From Nanobdellota archaeon (lineage in GTDB: Archaea > Nanobdellota > Nanobdellia > Parvarchaeales > Parvarchaeaceae): a stretch of 38,616 nt of DNA. Below the pieces are notes generated by a model that was not told the DNA's origin, made no database searches, and was given only the letters and a program-made list of their open reading frames with translations. This document shows, piece by piece, positions 31,684 through 38,616 of this stretch (its first letter is position 1; the number at the start of each line of letters is the position of its first letter). A program made the position numbers and the translations under genes. The stretch is taken from the NCBI GenBank assembly GCA_021794235.1, contig JAJYRE010000011.1, positions 1 through 38,616 on the forward strand, written 5' to 3'.

Positions 31684-32027
31684 TGGGTCTTGCGGACAAA
31701 TACGTAGAGCAGCTGAAAAGCCAGGGCATAAACGTAGCCATAGACTCCACAAAGCAGAAAAAACCGCACACGAAGCCCTTTATAGCCGCAATAGGGGCAG
31801 CCGTCGCCGCAGTCCTCTACCCATTGATATTCGTGAACTACAACAGCTGCAGCATATCAGCCGGGAACCTGGCATCGGCAAACACGTCTATACTAAAGGG
31901 ATCGTTCTCCCAGCAGTGTGCAATAAACGCCACCATGTACTCCGTCGCGGCCGCGTTCATCATAGCAATCCTGGTGCTGGTCCTCCTCAAAGTGCTCATG
32001 CACAGCGACTATCTCAGGATAAAATAG
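31683..32027 (+). CDS. Two-helix membrane protein coupled to the Lrp-type regulator
   Basis: The 114-residue product has a basic cytoplasmic start, membrane helices at about residues 33-51 and 85-105, and an exterior loop of about 33 residues with two cysteines (C56 and C79), which could form a disulfide, and sequons at N67 and N82. The tail is short and basic. Because its start codon overlaps the regulator's stop (TAATG), the two proteins are made together, suggesting that the membrane protein acts in the same pathway, perhaps as a sensor or effector partner (inference). The family is not recognised. Confidence 0.78.
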   Translation: MGLADKYVEQLKSQGINVAIDSTKQKKPHTKPFIAAIGAAVAAVLYPLIFVNYNSCSISAGNLASANTSILKGSFSQQCAINATMYSVAAAFIIAILVLVLLKVLMHSDYLRIK

Positions 32028-32086
32028 ATATCCGCATCAAAGGACCCATTAGTATTAAATCCTGAACGGACACCAGAAATCCCGGT

Positions 32087-32620
32087 TTATTGTAATTTTA
32101 GAAGGCCTACTATTATGAGTATCGTTCCGACGATGTCAAGCACCGGTATTATCAGGAAGATTGCACCTATGGATATCATGCTTGAATTGTACTTCTTTCC
32201 AACTCTCCATAATCCGAGTATAACGCCTGCGATGAATCCTATCAGTGCGAGTATCGCGCCTACAATCATCATCGCGGTACCTGCTATCAAACCGCCCGTT
32301 GACACCGATGGCGCCAGTAACGACGCGGCTATGTTCGAAAAACCGGCACTGAGTACGGCAGATCCGAACATTACGAATAGTCCGGCAATCATAAGCACCA
32401 GTCCTATCAGACTGAGCAGCGTGAATTCGAAAGGCATCTTGAAATTCTTGTCGTTGCCCGAAAGCAGTTTGAACGACAGCATAAGGAATATCAATGCGAC
32501 TATGCTCAAAATCGAGCCGATTATCGAAATGAACGGTACAAACGACAGAACAATCCCAACGAGAAGAAGAACGGCGAATATCTTTAGATTAGACACGGCT
32601 TTCTGCTCGCTGCTATCCAT
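32087..32620 (-). CDS. DUF996-like polytopic membrane protein
   Basis: I start at ATG 32620 (MDSSEQKAVSNLKIF), giving 177 residues; the frame continues upstream but would run into tRNA-Val, so the longer version is wrong. The protein has about five hydrophobic helices of Ile/Val/Leu/Gly type, similar in pattern to the archaeal DUF996 family (repeated short hydrophobic helices with GI/GL turns, and a final helix IVGTILIIVGLLKLQ). Function of that family is unknown. A TTTATAAAC element on the minus strand at about 32640-32648 may be its promoter. Confidence 0.8.
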   Translation of the reverse strand: MDSSEQKAVSNLKIFAVLLLVGIVLSFVPFISIIGSILSIVALIFLMLSFKLLSGNDKNFKMPFEFTLLSLIGLVLMIAGLFVMFGSAVLSAGFSNIAASLLAPSVSTGGLIAGTAMMIVGAILALIGFIAGVILGLWRVGKKYNSSMISIGAIFLIIPVLDIVGTILIIVGLLKLQ

Positions 32621-32675
32621 ACAACTCCTATAATTTCCGTGTTTATAAACCTTGCTTTTTAACCCAAAAAAGAAA

Positions 32676-32748
32676 TGGGCCCAGGGAGGTTCGAACTCCC
32701 GGCCTTCTCCGTGTGAGGGAGACGTCATAACCACTAGACCATGAGCCC
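32676..32748 (-). tRNA. tRNA-Val (anticodon CAC)
   Basis: Cloverleaf on the minus strand: acceptor GGGCTCA with TGGGCCC (one T-G pair), discriminator A at 32676, anticodon stem TCTCC/GGAGA around the loop CTCACAC (anticodon CAC) and T-arm GGGAG-TTCGAAC-CTCCC. No CCA is encoded and no intron is seen. Confidence 0.96.
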
Positions 32749-32798
32749 ACGCCGATCAGATATAATATCCCGGCCTAGATATTTATAATAAACTCCGT

Positions 32799-33833
32799 TT
32801 AGAACGCGGATCCGCCGCCGCTCGTCAGCTGGCTTACGAAAAGCGTTCCTACACCCAGCCTTACGGCGAAGAATATGACGAGCCCTATCCCTACAAATAC
32901 CGGCAGGCTCTTCAGTCCGTTCTTCGCCTTACCGGTCGTGAGTATCCCGTTAAGGAACGCACTGGAAGCCGTCGTTATAATCACGTTTATTACCGACACC
33001 GTAAGAACGAGGGTTATGGACACGTGCGGCAGCGAGAAGGATGAGAACAGGCCTATCGCAGTAGACGGCACCGAAGTGCTGGGTCCGGATACCCCTCCTA
33101 TGCTGTCCAGTATCCCTATAAGGAACGACGACACCCCGTAAAGCAGCGGTGCCGCGACAGTCGATGCGATGAATATAAAAAGCGAATAGCTTCTGACCTG
33201 CGCCCTCATGTCGTTTCTTATGCTCTCGTTCTGGAGGAGGTTCGTAGCCAGGTTCTCAAGTATCGTGTGCAACTCCGCACCCGACCTAAGGCCTTCCGCG
33301 ATTATCCTTATGCTGTCCTTGAAGAACATGGAGTTTGTGCGGTTAGACATCTCTATCAGGGCCTGTGCGAAGTCCTTGTTGCCCTGCGTCTCTATGGCCG
33401 CGTGGTTAAGCAGTACATTGAGTTTTCCGAATTCCGGTTTCATGGACGCCAGGAAGGAGTTTTCCGGGATCATACCCGCCCTGAGATTCGCCGCCATAAG
33501 CAGAAGCATGTCCGGCAGGGACTTCTCTATCTGGTTTGAGACGGAATCTGACAGCATTCCAAGCAGAGACCTTGCTATGAAGTAGGCTCCGAGGAAAAGA
33601 CCCGGCACTGCGGCTATGGCGTAAAGCACATTGTGAAGAAAGACGAATACCAGGATTCCTCCGAGTATTCCTATGACCCCGAACACCACCAGCATCTTCC
33701 CTATCGTCCTATCAAGATTTTCGGTCGGTATCTGCGAATAAACTATGCCCTCCTCTACAGGATACCTGAGGGTCTCCGGGAAAAGCAGAGCCAGTTTCTC
33801 CAGTGACAGTGGACTATTCTCACTTCGTCTCAT
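32799..33833 (-). CDS. T2SSF/TadC-like membrane platform protein (second copy)
   Basis: The 344-residue protein belongs to the type II secretion F / TadC / FlaJ family, the membrane platform on which pilus or archaellum subunits are assembled. It has two N-terminal membrane helices at about residues 45-65 and 68-90, a cytoplasmic T2SSF helical domain at about 95-215 (SLPDMLLLMAANLRAGMIPE, then FKDSIRIIAEGLRSGAEL with the family GxxG/A turn), and three or more C-terminal helices. Its start overlaps the stop of the other F-type protein by 4 bases (ATGA). Two F-type proteins in tandem resemble the TadB/TadC pair. Confidence 0.9.
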   Translation of the reverse strand: MRRSENSPLSLEKLALLFPETLRYPVEEGIVYSQIPTENLDRTIGKMLVVFGVIGILGGILVFVFLHNVLYAIAAVPGLFLGAYFIARSLLGMLSDSVSNQIEKSLPDMLLLMAANLRAGMIPENSFLASMKPEFGKLNVLLNHAAIETQGNKDFAQALIEMSNRTNSMFFKDSIRIIAEGLRSGAELHTILENLATNLLQNESIRNDMRAQVRSYSLFIFIASTVAAPLLYGVSSFLIGILDSIGGVSGPSTSVPSTAIGLFSSFSLPHVSITLVLTVSVINVIITTASSAFLNGILTTGKAKNGLKSLPVFVGIGLVIFFAVRLGVGTLFVSQLTSGGGSAF

Positions 33834-34726
33834 ACGCCTATCGCCGGCCTCCTGCCGCCGACCATCCCCATGAAGAATATCTGGAATATCGCAAGGAACG
33901 GCGGTATCATGTATATCAGGTCCTGTATGTTCATATGTGCGAGCGAACCGAGTATGACGAAAACTGACATTCCGAGGCTTGGCATTACCACGGAGACAAG
34001 CATGTACGCCATCGACATCGGCGTCAGCTCTCCCGCGTATGCACGCATGTCCGACTGCTGCTTCTTTATCAGCATGTCATTGATGAGCGCAAGGGTCTCA
34101 TGGATGTCGCTACCCGATTTTATCGTGTTCACTATTATGTCTATCGCCCTCTTCAGAGACTGCGACGGCACCCTTCTCGACAGGTTCCCCAGCGCGGTCT
34201 CCTGCGAGATTCCTGTCTGTATCTCCTCTACGGTTATCTTGAACTCGTCCGAGACAACGTCGAAGTCGCCGTTTGCTATATCAAGGAGCGCGTTGAATAT
34301 CGGCTCGCCCGAACCTACCTTAATCATAATCTCCCTTATCGCGAATATCGTCTTCTCGTCTATCTTCTTTTTCCTCTTCTGCGCCTGAAGCTTGGGATAG
34401 TTGGCAAAGTAGATCATGTAGACCAGCGGAACTACTATAATCATAAGGGACAGTATCAGTCCAAGGTTCATGGTAAGCAGCTGCTTCTTCCATGCGATGA
34501 GCGCCATCAGTCCGGAGACTCCCACCAGAAGCCCGGTAAGAAGCCCCACTACGAGTATGCCCGCTGCAAGATAGTCCCTGTAGTTTATGTTAATCCCCGC
34601 CTCTATGAGATCGTTCTCTATTGTGGGCGCCAGGCCCTTAAGCTTGTCTGCGTATCTTTTGAGCGGCTTCGATACGGATAGGGCCTTGTCCTCGCTTATC
34701 ATTATCGTAGGTACTTTCTTTGCCAT
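33830..34726 (-). CDS. T2SSF/TadC-like membrane platform protein (first copy)
   Basis: The 298-residue protein is a second T2SSF-domain platform. Two membrane helices lie at about residues 53-75 and 88-108, then the cytoplasmic domain (TIFAIREIMIKVGSGEPIFN and RAIDIIVNTIKSGSDIHET), then two C-terminal helices near 218-243 and 255-280. The domain signature [K/R]SG-x-D/E near residue 185 is shared with the protein at 32799. It lies 4 bases after the ATPase gene and overlaps the next by 4 bases, so the three genes form one unit that would energise assembly of type IV pilus-like filaments. Confidence 0.9.
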   Translation of the reverse strand: MAKKVPTIMISEDKALSVSKPLKRYADKLKGLAPTIENDLIEAGININYRDYLAAGILVVGLLTGLLVGVSGLMALIAWKKQLLTMNLGLILSLMIIVVPLVYMIYFANYPKLQAQKRKKKIDEKTIFAIREIMIKVGSGEPIFNALLDIANGDFDVVSDEFKITVEEIQTGISQETALGNLSRRVPSQSLKRAIDIIVNTIKSGSDIHETLALINDMLIKKQQSDMRAYAGELTPMSMAYMLVSVVMPSLGMSVFVILGSLAHMNIQDLIYMIPPFLAIFQIFFMGMVGGRRPAIGV

Positions 34727-34730
34727 AGGC

Positions 34731-36251
34731 CTACAGGTTCTCTAGCAGCTCAGGATTGCCGTTCCTCTCGATTATTTCCATCAGTTTGTCCTTGTCCGTA
34801 TAATATATACTGGCGGTAAGGCCTATCTTGTTGACGTTGTTTATTTCGTTCTTAACCATCCAGTCAAGGACCTTTTTCTTCTCCACAAGGTCCTGCTCTA
34901 TCTCTTCGGTCGTAAGACCGGAATACAGCTGGAGTTTGTTTGCTACCTTCTGCGAAACGTTCATCGTCCTCTCTATCTTGTCCGTCCTCGCCTTCCATTC
35001 GAATATGTTGTTCGTCACAGGCTCAGATTTACCCGCGGTCATCCTCTCTACGATCTCGGCTACTTCGAGTATCCTTCTCAGACCCGTCCTTCTCTGCCTG
35101 AAAGACGCTATTATCAGGTCCAGTGTCGCGACCTCTATATCGGGAAGATTTATCGGCTCGGAAAGAAGCCTCTTCACTACCTGCTGTGCGGTCTCTGCGT
35201 GCATAGTAGCGTAAACCGAGTGACCCGTCATAAGCGCCTCGAAAAGCGTCTGCGCGTCCTCCTTCTTTCTGATCTCACCAACTACCAGACGGTCGGGCCT
35301 CATTCTAAGGGAGTTTATCAGAAGGTCAAGCATGGTTATCTCACCCTTCCCCTCCGAGTTCGGCTGTCTCGTAAGCATCGGCACCCAGTGCATGAAGTTA
35401 GGGAGGACAAGCTCGTTAGTATCCTCTATCGTTATCACCCTCTGGTTCGGCGGGATGAAAGGGAGGAATACGTTAAGGATACTCGTCTTACCGGCCGCCG
35501 TACCTCCCGTTACTATGAACGAGAGTTCGTACTGTATGGCCTGCCATACGAACGCGACAAGCTCGGGTGAAACCGTACCTATCTTCAGAAACTGCGTTAT
35601 CGTCCACGGCTCTGCCTTGAACTTTCTGATGTCTAGCGTGTTTCCGTGGGTGGATATCGGGTAGAGAGTCGCGTTCACACGGTCCCCGTTCATAAGCTGT
35701 GCGTCAAGCAGTGGATTGAGATTGGTTATCTGCCTGCCCACTTTTCTTGCTATCTGCTGCGAGAACGCCTCTATCTTCGCCTCGCTCTCAATCTTTATGT
35801 TGGATTCCAGCCACCCGTACTTTATGTGGTAGACCATGACGTGGGACTTGGAGTCGTTGACCACTATCTCTTCAAGATTCGGGTCGTTGTCCAGTATCTC
35901 TATGACGCCAAGGCCGAACATTTCGTGCAGCAGGGTCGCGGAAAGGTCTATGTAGACGGAATCCTGAAGGCCTGGCATCAATCTTTTCAGTTTATTGGAA
36001 ACCAAATCCAGGAATTCGACCTTAAGCTTCTGGGAAGTCTCCTGGGAAAGCTGCTGTATCTTCGTGGGATCCTCTTTTATCAGCTGCGTACGTATCTCGT
36101 TCAGTATCGCTTTTGTAGCCGGGTCCAGCATAGGTACGTCTATATTGTAAAGAAGGGTGAACTTGTCCTTAGCTTTTAGTATCTTAACGTGGGCTACTAT
36201 ACCGTCGGTTATTACGTTATAATTGTCGACCAGCTCATCATCGGGCGCCAT
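34731..36251 (-). CDS. Secretion ATPase of type IV pilus / archaellum type (GspE/VirB11/FlaI-like)
   Basis: The 506-residue ATPase powers filament assembly. The N-terminal domain (about residues 1-240) is followed by the RecA-like core: Walker A GGTAAGKTS (249-257), the Asp box TIEDTNELVLP, Walker B RPDRLVVGEIRKKED, and the His box TMHAETAQQV. The C-terminal domain is about 100 residues. The Arg-rich region SFRQRRTGLRRILEVAEI is typical of archaeal FlaI/PilB-type ATPases. It is the first gene of the unit with two TadC-like platforms. No pilin, prepilin peptidase or FlaC/D/E/F/G/H genes lie nearby, so the substrate filament is encoded elsewhere. It is divergent from the gene at 36351. Confidence 0.96.
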   Translation of the reverse strand: MAPDDELVDNYNVITDGIVAHVKILKAKDKFTLLYNIDVPMLDPATKAILNEIRTQLIKEDPTKIQQLSQETSQKLKVEFLDLVSNKLKRLMPGLQDSVYIDLSATLLHEMFGLGVIEILDNDPNLEEIVVNDSKSHVMVYHIKYGWLESNIKIESEAKIEAFSQQIARKVGRQITNLNPLLDAQLMNGDRVNATLYPISTHGNTLDIRKFKAEPWTITQFLKIGTVSPELVAFVWQAIQYELSFIVTGGTAAGKTSILNVFLPFIPPNQRVITIEDTNELVLPNFMHWVPMLTRQPNSEGKGEITMLDLLINSLRMRPDRLVVGEIRKKEDAQTLFEALMTGHSVYATMHAETAQQVVKRLLSEPINLPDIEVATLDLIIASFRQRRTGLRRILEVAEIVERMTAGKSEPVTNNIFEWKARTDKIERTMNVSQKVANKLQLYSGLTTEEIEQDLVEKKKVLDWMVKNEINNVNKIGLTASIYYTDKDKLMEIIERNGNPELLENL

Positions 36252-36316
36252 ATGATTACTTTACAGATTTAACGTTATATACTTTAATCCAAGTATTCGT
36301 TGCGAAGGCCGATTGC

Positions 36317-36326
36317 TCTATAAATA
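36317..36326 (+). promoter_or_regulatory. TATA box for the gene at 36351
   Basis: TCTATAAATA begins 34 bases before ATG 36351, so transcription would start at or just before that ATG. This supports ATG 36351 and argues against the TTG at 36345. Confidence 0.55.
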
Positions 36327-36350
36327 CAGGGTGCATACAAAACATTGTAT

Positions 36351-36587
36351 ATGGCTGACAGGAGAATGCTGGTTTCGCTTTTTAAGGCGCTGTGGATATA
36401 CTTCCTTATAATGTGGGGCTACATCGCCGTGACTATATGGGTGTATCCTTCGACACAGTACTTGAGCCTGTCCGAATACGTCCCCATACCCCAGAACCTT
36501 CTCGCAGTGGTTTCGTTCGCCGCTTCATTCGCATTCTATTTCCTCTTTACGTACTTCTCAAGGACCGAAAAGCGCGGATCCAGATAA
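36351..36587 (+). CDS. Two-helix small membrane protein of unknown function
   Basis: The start is ATG 36351 (MADRRMLVS); a TTG at 36345 would add two residues and is unlikely given the TATA position. The 78-residue product has membrane helices at about residues 9-29 and 47-68 joined by a short exterior loop (STQYLSLSEYVPIPQN), with a basic C-terminus (SRTEKRGSR), giving an N-in/C-in hairpin. No motif is recognised. It is divergent from the secretion ATPase gene and could belong to the same membrane system, but nothing in the sequence shows it. Confidence 0.72.
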   Translation: MADRRMLVSLFKALWIYFLIMWGYIAVTIWVYPSTQYLSLSEYVPIPQNLLAVVSFAASFAFYFLFTYFSRTEKRGSR

Positions 36588-36613
36588 CCTCCTCGCACAG
36601 TGTTTAGAGTAAA

Positions 36614-36620
36614 CTATAAA
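36614..36620 (+). promoter_or_regulatory. TATA-like box for the gene at 36644
   Basis: CTATAAA starts 30 bases before the ATG at 36644 with no Shine-Dalgarno sequence between, so the mRNA is probably leaderless. Confidence 0.5.
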
Positions 36621-36643
36621 ATGCGTGCAATCGCAATCTAATA

Positions 36644-37162
36644 ATGACCGAAAATCTTGAGCAGATTTTAGGCGAGGATCCAGGACAAGAGCCGAAAAAG
36701 CAGGGTTTTTGGTCAAAGGCCAAGAACTACTACAGAGAGAAGATAGGTTTGTTAAGACCGTACATAGCATCCCTCGGCGCGCTTTCTATAGGCGTCGCAA
36801 ACTGGAGCAAAGATTTCGGCTACGATACCAGAGTCGGTCTCCCGTTCTTTTACACGAATCTCTCCATAGGAGGACACCAGTGGTACGATCTGGCGCTTCT
36901 GCAGGAGAGCGCTACTATGATCTCCCTTGCGGCGACCGCGAAGGACAGAGCGAAAGCCACGGCCTATGCGCTTGCCTATGAGGCTGGCAGCGCGATAAAC
37001 ACAGTAGCCTACTACATGGCGTTCTCGAACCCAGTCGCGAACGAATACTACGGCAGACTGTGGAACGCCGTATTCTACGTCTATCAGCTGCCGGTGTTCT
37101 TCCTAATGCTTAGAAAGTACTTCGGAAAGAACAAGGAAAAACCAGAGGCGGCAAAGGACTGA
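36644..37162 (+). CDS. Multi-pass membrane protein of unknown function
   Basis: The 172-residue product has a charged N-terminus (about 38 residues), then moderately hydrophobic helices at about residues 40-55, 83-100, 108-127 and 138-155, rich in Ala, Tyr and Gly. The C-terminus is Lys/Glu-rich. Aromatic residues cluster between the helices (YDTRVGLPFFYTN; GGHQWYDLALL). The pattern suggests a three- or four-helix integral membrane protein without obvious ion- or substrate-binding motif. The family is not recognised. The downstream metal operon has its own promoter. Confidence 0.72.
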   Translation: MTENLEQILGEDPGQEPKKQGFWSKAKNYYREKIGLLRPYIASLGALSIGVANWSKDFGYDTRVGLPFFYTNLSIGGHQWYDLALLQESATMISLAATAKDRAKATAYALAYEAGSAINTVAYYMAFSNPVANEYYGRLWNAVFYVYQLPVFFLMLRKYFGKNKEKPEAAKD

Positions 37163-37202
37163 CAGGTTTTTGACGTTTATCCTTAAATTCGCGGCGTGTT
37201 TA

Positions 37203-37214
37203 ATCTAATTAGAT
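37203..37214 (+). promoter_or_regulatory. 12-bp perfect palindrome before the metal operon (candidate operator)
   Basis: ATCTAATTAGAT is a perfect palindrome ending 4 bases before the ATG at 37219, and would sit near the transcription start. Its position suits a dimeric repressor; the regulator is not in the window. Confidence 0.45.
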
Positions 37215-37218
37215 AACC

Positions 37219-37356
37219 ATGGAAGACCCAGTGTGCGGCATGAAGGTCGACGAGAACTCAGAGTTCAGCAGCGACTACGACGGAAGAGTCTACTATTTTT
37301 GCTCCGCCGACTGCAAAAAGAAGTTCGACCTCAACCCCGTCAAATACACGAGATGA
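37219..37356 (+). CDS. 45-residue YHS-domain (metal-binding) protein
   Basis: The small protein is a single YHS domain: DPVCGMKVDE at residues 3-12 and YYFCSADCKKKFD at residues 25-37, the pattern found in metal-binding YHS domains next to copper or heavy-metal transporters. It is too short for most gene callers. Its stop overlaps the next start by 4 bases (ATGA), and it is very similar to the YHS domain at the start of the CopA-like ATPase two genes on, so it probably arose by duplication or separation of that domain. A role as a metal chaperone or sensor feeding the ATPase is inferred. Confidence 0.85.
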   Translation: MEDPVCGMKVDENSEFSSDYDGRVYYFCSADCKKKFDLNPVKYTR

Positions 37357-37523
37357 CAAAGAATCAGGAAACCGGATTTAAGTGTCCTGTCTGCGGGCTC
37401 CACTATAAGGACAAAAAGCACGCAGAGATGTGCGAAGCATGGTGCTCCGTGCATGAGAGCTGCAATATCTGGATAGCTTCAAACTCGATAGAAGCGCAGT
37501 CCAACAGAAAGAGGGGGAGATAA
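37353..37523 (+). CDS. 56-residue cysteine-rich (zinc-ribbon-like) protein
   Basis: The product starts MTKNQETGFKCPVCGLHY, with CPVCG at residues 11-15 and further Cys and His at CEAWCSVHESC (about residues 27-37), giving a compact metal-binding fold. Similar short proteins with CxxCGLxY and CExxC motifs recur beside metal ATPases in archaea and bacteria, as far as I recall. Translation is coupled to both neighbours: the ATG overlaps the YHS stop, and its stop overlaps the ATPase start by one base (TAATG). The role (metal binding or chaperone) is inferred. Confidence 0.83.
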   Translation: MTKNQETGFKCPVCGLHYKDKKHAEMCEAWCSVHESCNIWIASNSIEAQSNRKRGR

Positions 37524-38616
37524 TGCCTACAGATCCGGTTTGCGGGATGTACGTCCCTGATACTTCCGAGATAACGGCGACACAGGACGCGAGAGTCTAT
37601 TACTTCTGCTCCACCACGTGCAGGGTAAAATTCCAAAAGCCGGAGGAGGAAAAGAAGAGGGAGAAAGTCGCACTCACGATCGCATGGGGATTTACGATAC
37701 CGATACTGCTTATCAATTACCTGCTAACTTACGGCTACAAGGATTACCTAATGCTTGCTCTGGCGATACCCGTGCAGTTTTATTCCGGGCTTCTTTTCTA
37801 TAGGGGAGCTTATCAGTCGCTGAAGATGCGCTCGGGAAACATGGACCTGCTGATAAGCATAGGTACGCTGACTGCGTTCTTCTTTTCACTCTACATAACG
37901 CTGTTTCCAGCATCGATACCGGGCTCATCCGCCTACTTCGACGCCTCCGCATCGATAATAGCGATAATCCTGACGGGCAATTACATACAAAGCCTGACAG
38001 AGGTGAGAGCGAACGCGGCTGCAAACAAACTGATAGAGAGAATACCGCAGCGGGTTCACAGAGTAGACGACAAAGGGAACGTAGAAGACGTAAAGACCGA
38101 TACGTTGAAGGAAGGCGATGTCATCCTGATAAAACCAGGGGAGGTTCTTCCGGTTGACGGGACAGTATCCGACGGGACTACCGAGATTGATGAATCTATG
38201 CTGACAGGGGAGGCGGAGCCGGTCATGAAGCTGAACGGATCAAGGGTAACGTCAGGTACGATAAATCTCAACGGTGCGATAAGAGTCAGAGTTGACAGGA
38301 CGGGAAAGGATACGACCATAAGCAAGATGTATATACTGATAAAACAGGCCGCATCCGGCAGGCTAAAGATACAAAAGCTCGCGGACAGATTCTCGGCGTA
38401 TTTCGTGCCCGTAGTGATAGCGGCCGCTGTGGTGTCAGCGGTTGTATGGTTCCTCTATCTCAGTTCCATAGGCAGCGGAATGGTATATGAGATAACTATA
38501 CTGTCACTGGTGTCCGTCGTCATAATCGCGTGTCCGTGTGCGATAGGCCTGGCGACACCGATAACCCTTCTGATATCGTCCAACGTCTCGTCCAGCAGAT
38601 CCATACTGCAGATCGG
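37523..38616 (+). CDS. copA: Heavy-metal (copper-type) P1B ATPase with N-terminal YHS domain, cut by the right edge
   Basis: The gene begins at ATG 37523 after a GGGGGAGAT ribosome-binding sequence and continues beyond the window, so only about 364 residues are seen. Order: YHS domain (DPVCGMYVPD and YYFCSTTCRVKF, residues 4-37), a basic linker, paired membrane helices, a GNMDLLISIGTLTAFFFSL helix, an actuator domain with the phosphatase loop ESMLTGEAEP, and the ion-selecting CPC motif C337-P338-C339 in ACPCAIGLATP. The phosphorylation DKTG and ATP-binding domain lie outside the window. The CPC motif predicts Cu(I)/Ag(I) export; other soft metals are possible. It is the third member of a coupled three-gene metal operon. 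Confidence 0.93.
   Translation, partial: MPTDPVCGMYVPDTSEITATQDARVYYFCSTTCRVKFQKPEEEKKREKVALTIAWGFTIPILLINYLLTYGYKDYLMLALAIPVQFYSGLLFYRGAYQSLKMRSGNMDLLISIGTLTAFFFSLYITLFPASIPGSSAYFDASASIIAIILTGNYIQSLTEVRANAAANKLIERIPQRVHRVDDKGNVEDVKTDTLKEGDVILIKPGEVLPVDGTVSDGTTEIDESMLTGEAEPVMKLNGSRVTSGTINLNGAIRVRVDRTGKDTTISKMYILIKQAASGRLKIQKLADRFSAYFVPVVIAAAVVSAVVWFLYLSSIGSGMVYEITILSLVSVVIIACPCAIGLATPITLLISSNVSSSRSILQI

Noticed and set aside
32621-32734. N-terminal extension of the DUF996-like gene
   Set aside because: The extended frame runs through tRNA-Val; ATG 32620 gives a normal start.
35646-36179. 177-residue plus-strand ORF opposite the secretion ATPase
   Set aside because: Antisense to a well-supported ATPase gene, no family resemblance, and no promoter.
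37233-37352. In-frame 5' extension of the 56-residue Cys-rich protein
   Set aside because: It overlaps the YHS gene in another frame and gives an Arg-rich non-protein-like sequence; the ATGA overlap at 37353 explains the start.
1-38616. CRISPR array, insertion sequence, integrase/attachment site, rRNA or replication origin
   Set aside because: I saw no regularly spaced repeats, transposase or integrase motifs, rRNA-like sequence, or origin-type repeats in the window.

Overview
The window is archaeal. Evidence: an archaeal/eukaryotic-type RNA polymerase subunit N gene, a complete V/A-type ATP synthase operon, a type IV pilus-like assembly ATPase with two membrane platform proteins, a family 4 uracil-DNA glycosylase, archaeal-type aspartyl-tRNA synthetase, Lrp/AsnC regulators, tRNA genes without encoded CCA, and TATA-like boxes about 28-32 bases before many ATG codons (leaderless transcripts). 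Tight packing, many overlapping genes and many unrecognised proteins suggest a small-genome uncultivated archaeon. A DPANN (Micrarchaeota-like) origin is my inference only; nothing here proves it.

Layout. 1-7.7 kb: mixed single genes (unknown proteins, dCMP deaminase, a PsbP-like anchored protein, 2-Cys peroxiredoxin, a RAM-only Lrp protein coupled to rpoN, isocitrate dehydrogenase) with tRNA-Gly(UCC) and tRNA-Pro(UGG). 7.8-13.2 kb: a glycan locus with a GT2 glycosyltransferase, a short family 1 glycosidase, a GT4 glycosyltransferase, a flippase-like membrane protein, a small unknown protein and an alkaline-phosphatase-superfamily phosphodiesterase. 13.2-15.8 kb: an operon of three unrecognised proteins. 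15.8-18.6 kb: uracil-DNA glycosylase, an AlaX-like editing protein and aspS. 18.7-21.5 kb: two unrecognised proteins that share a C-terminal domain with each other, then a pair of coiled-coil proteins. 21.6-22.8 kb: an eS26-like zinc ribbon gene and an anchored protein resembling the tail of AglB/STT3.

22.8-31.1 kb: the A-type ATP synthase operon on the minus strand, in the order K-E-C-F-A-B-D-(33-residue membrane microprotein)-H-I. The microprotein is too short for routine gene calling and is the most interesting single item. 31.2-32.7 kb: an Lrp-type regulator with a coupled membrane protein, a DUF996-like protein and tRNA-Val(CAC). 32.8-36.3 kb: secretion ATPase plus two T2SSF/TadC-like membrane proteins. 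36.3-38.6 kb: two small membrane proteins, then a coupled metal operon (45-residue YHS protein, 56-residue Cys-rich protein, YHS-CopA P-type ATPase running off the right edge) with a palindrome just upstream.

No CRISPR array, insertion sequence, integrase or rRNA was seen. No stretch over 300 bases lacks a gene.
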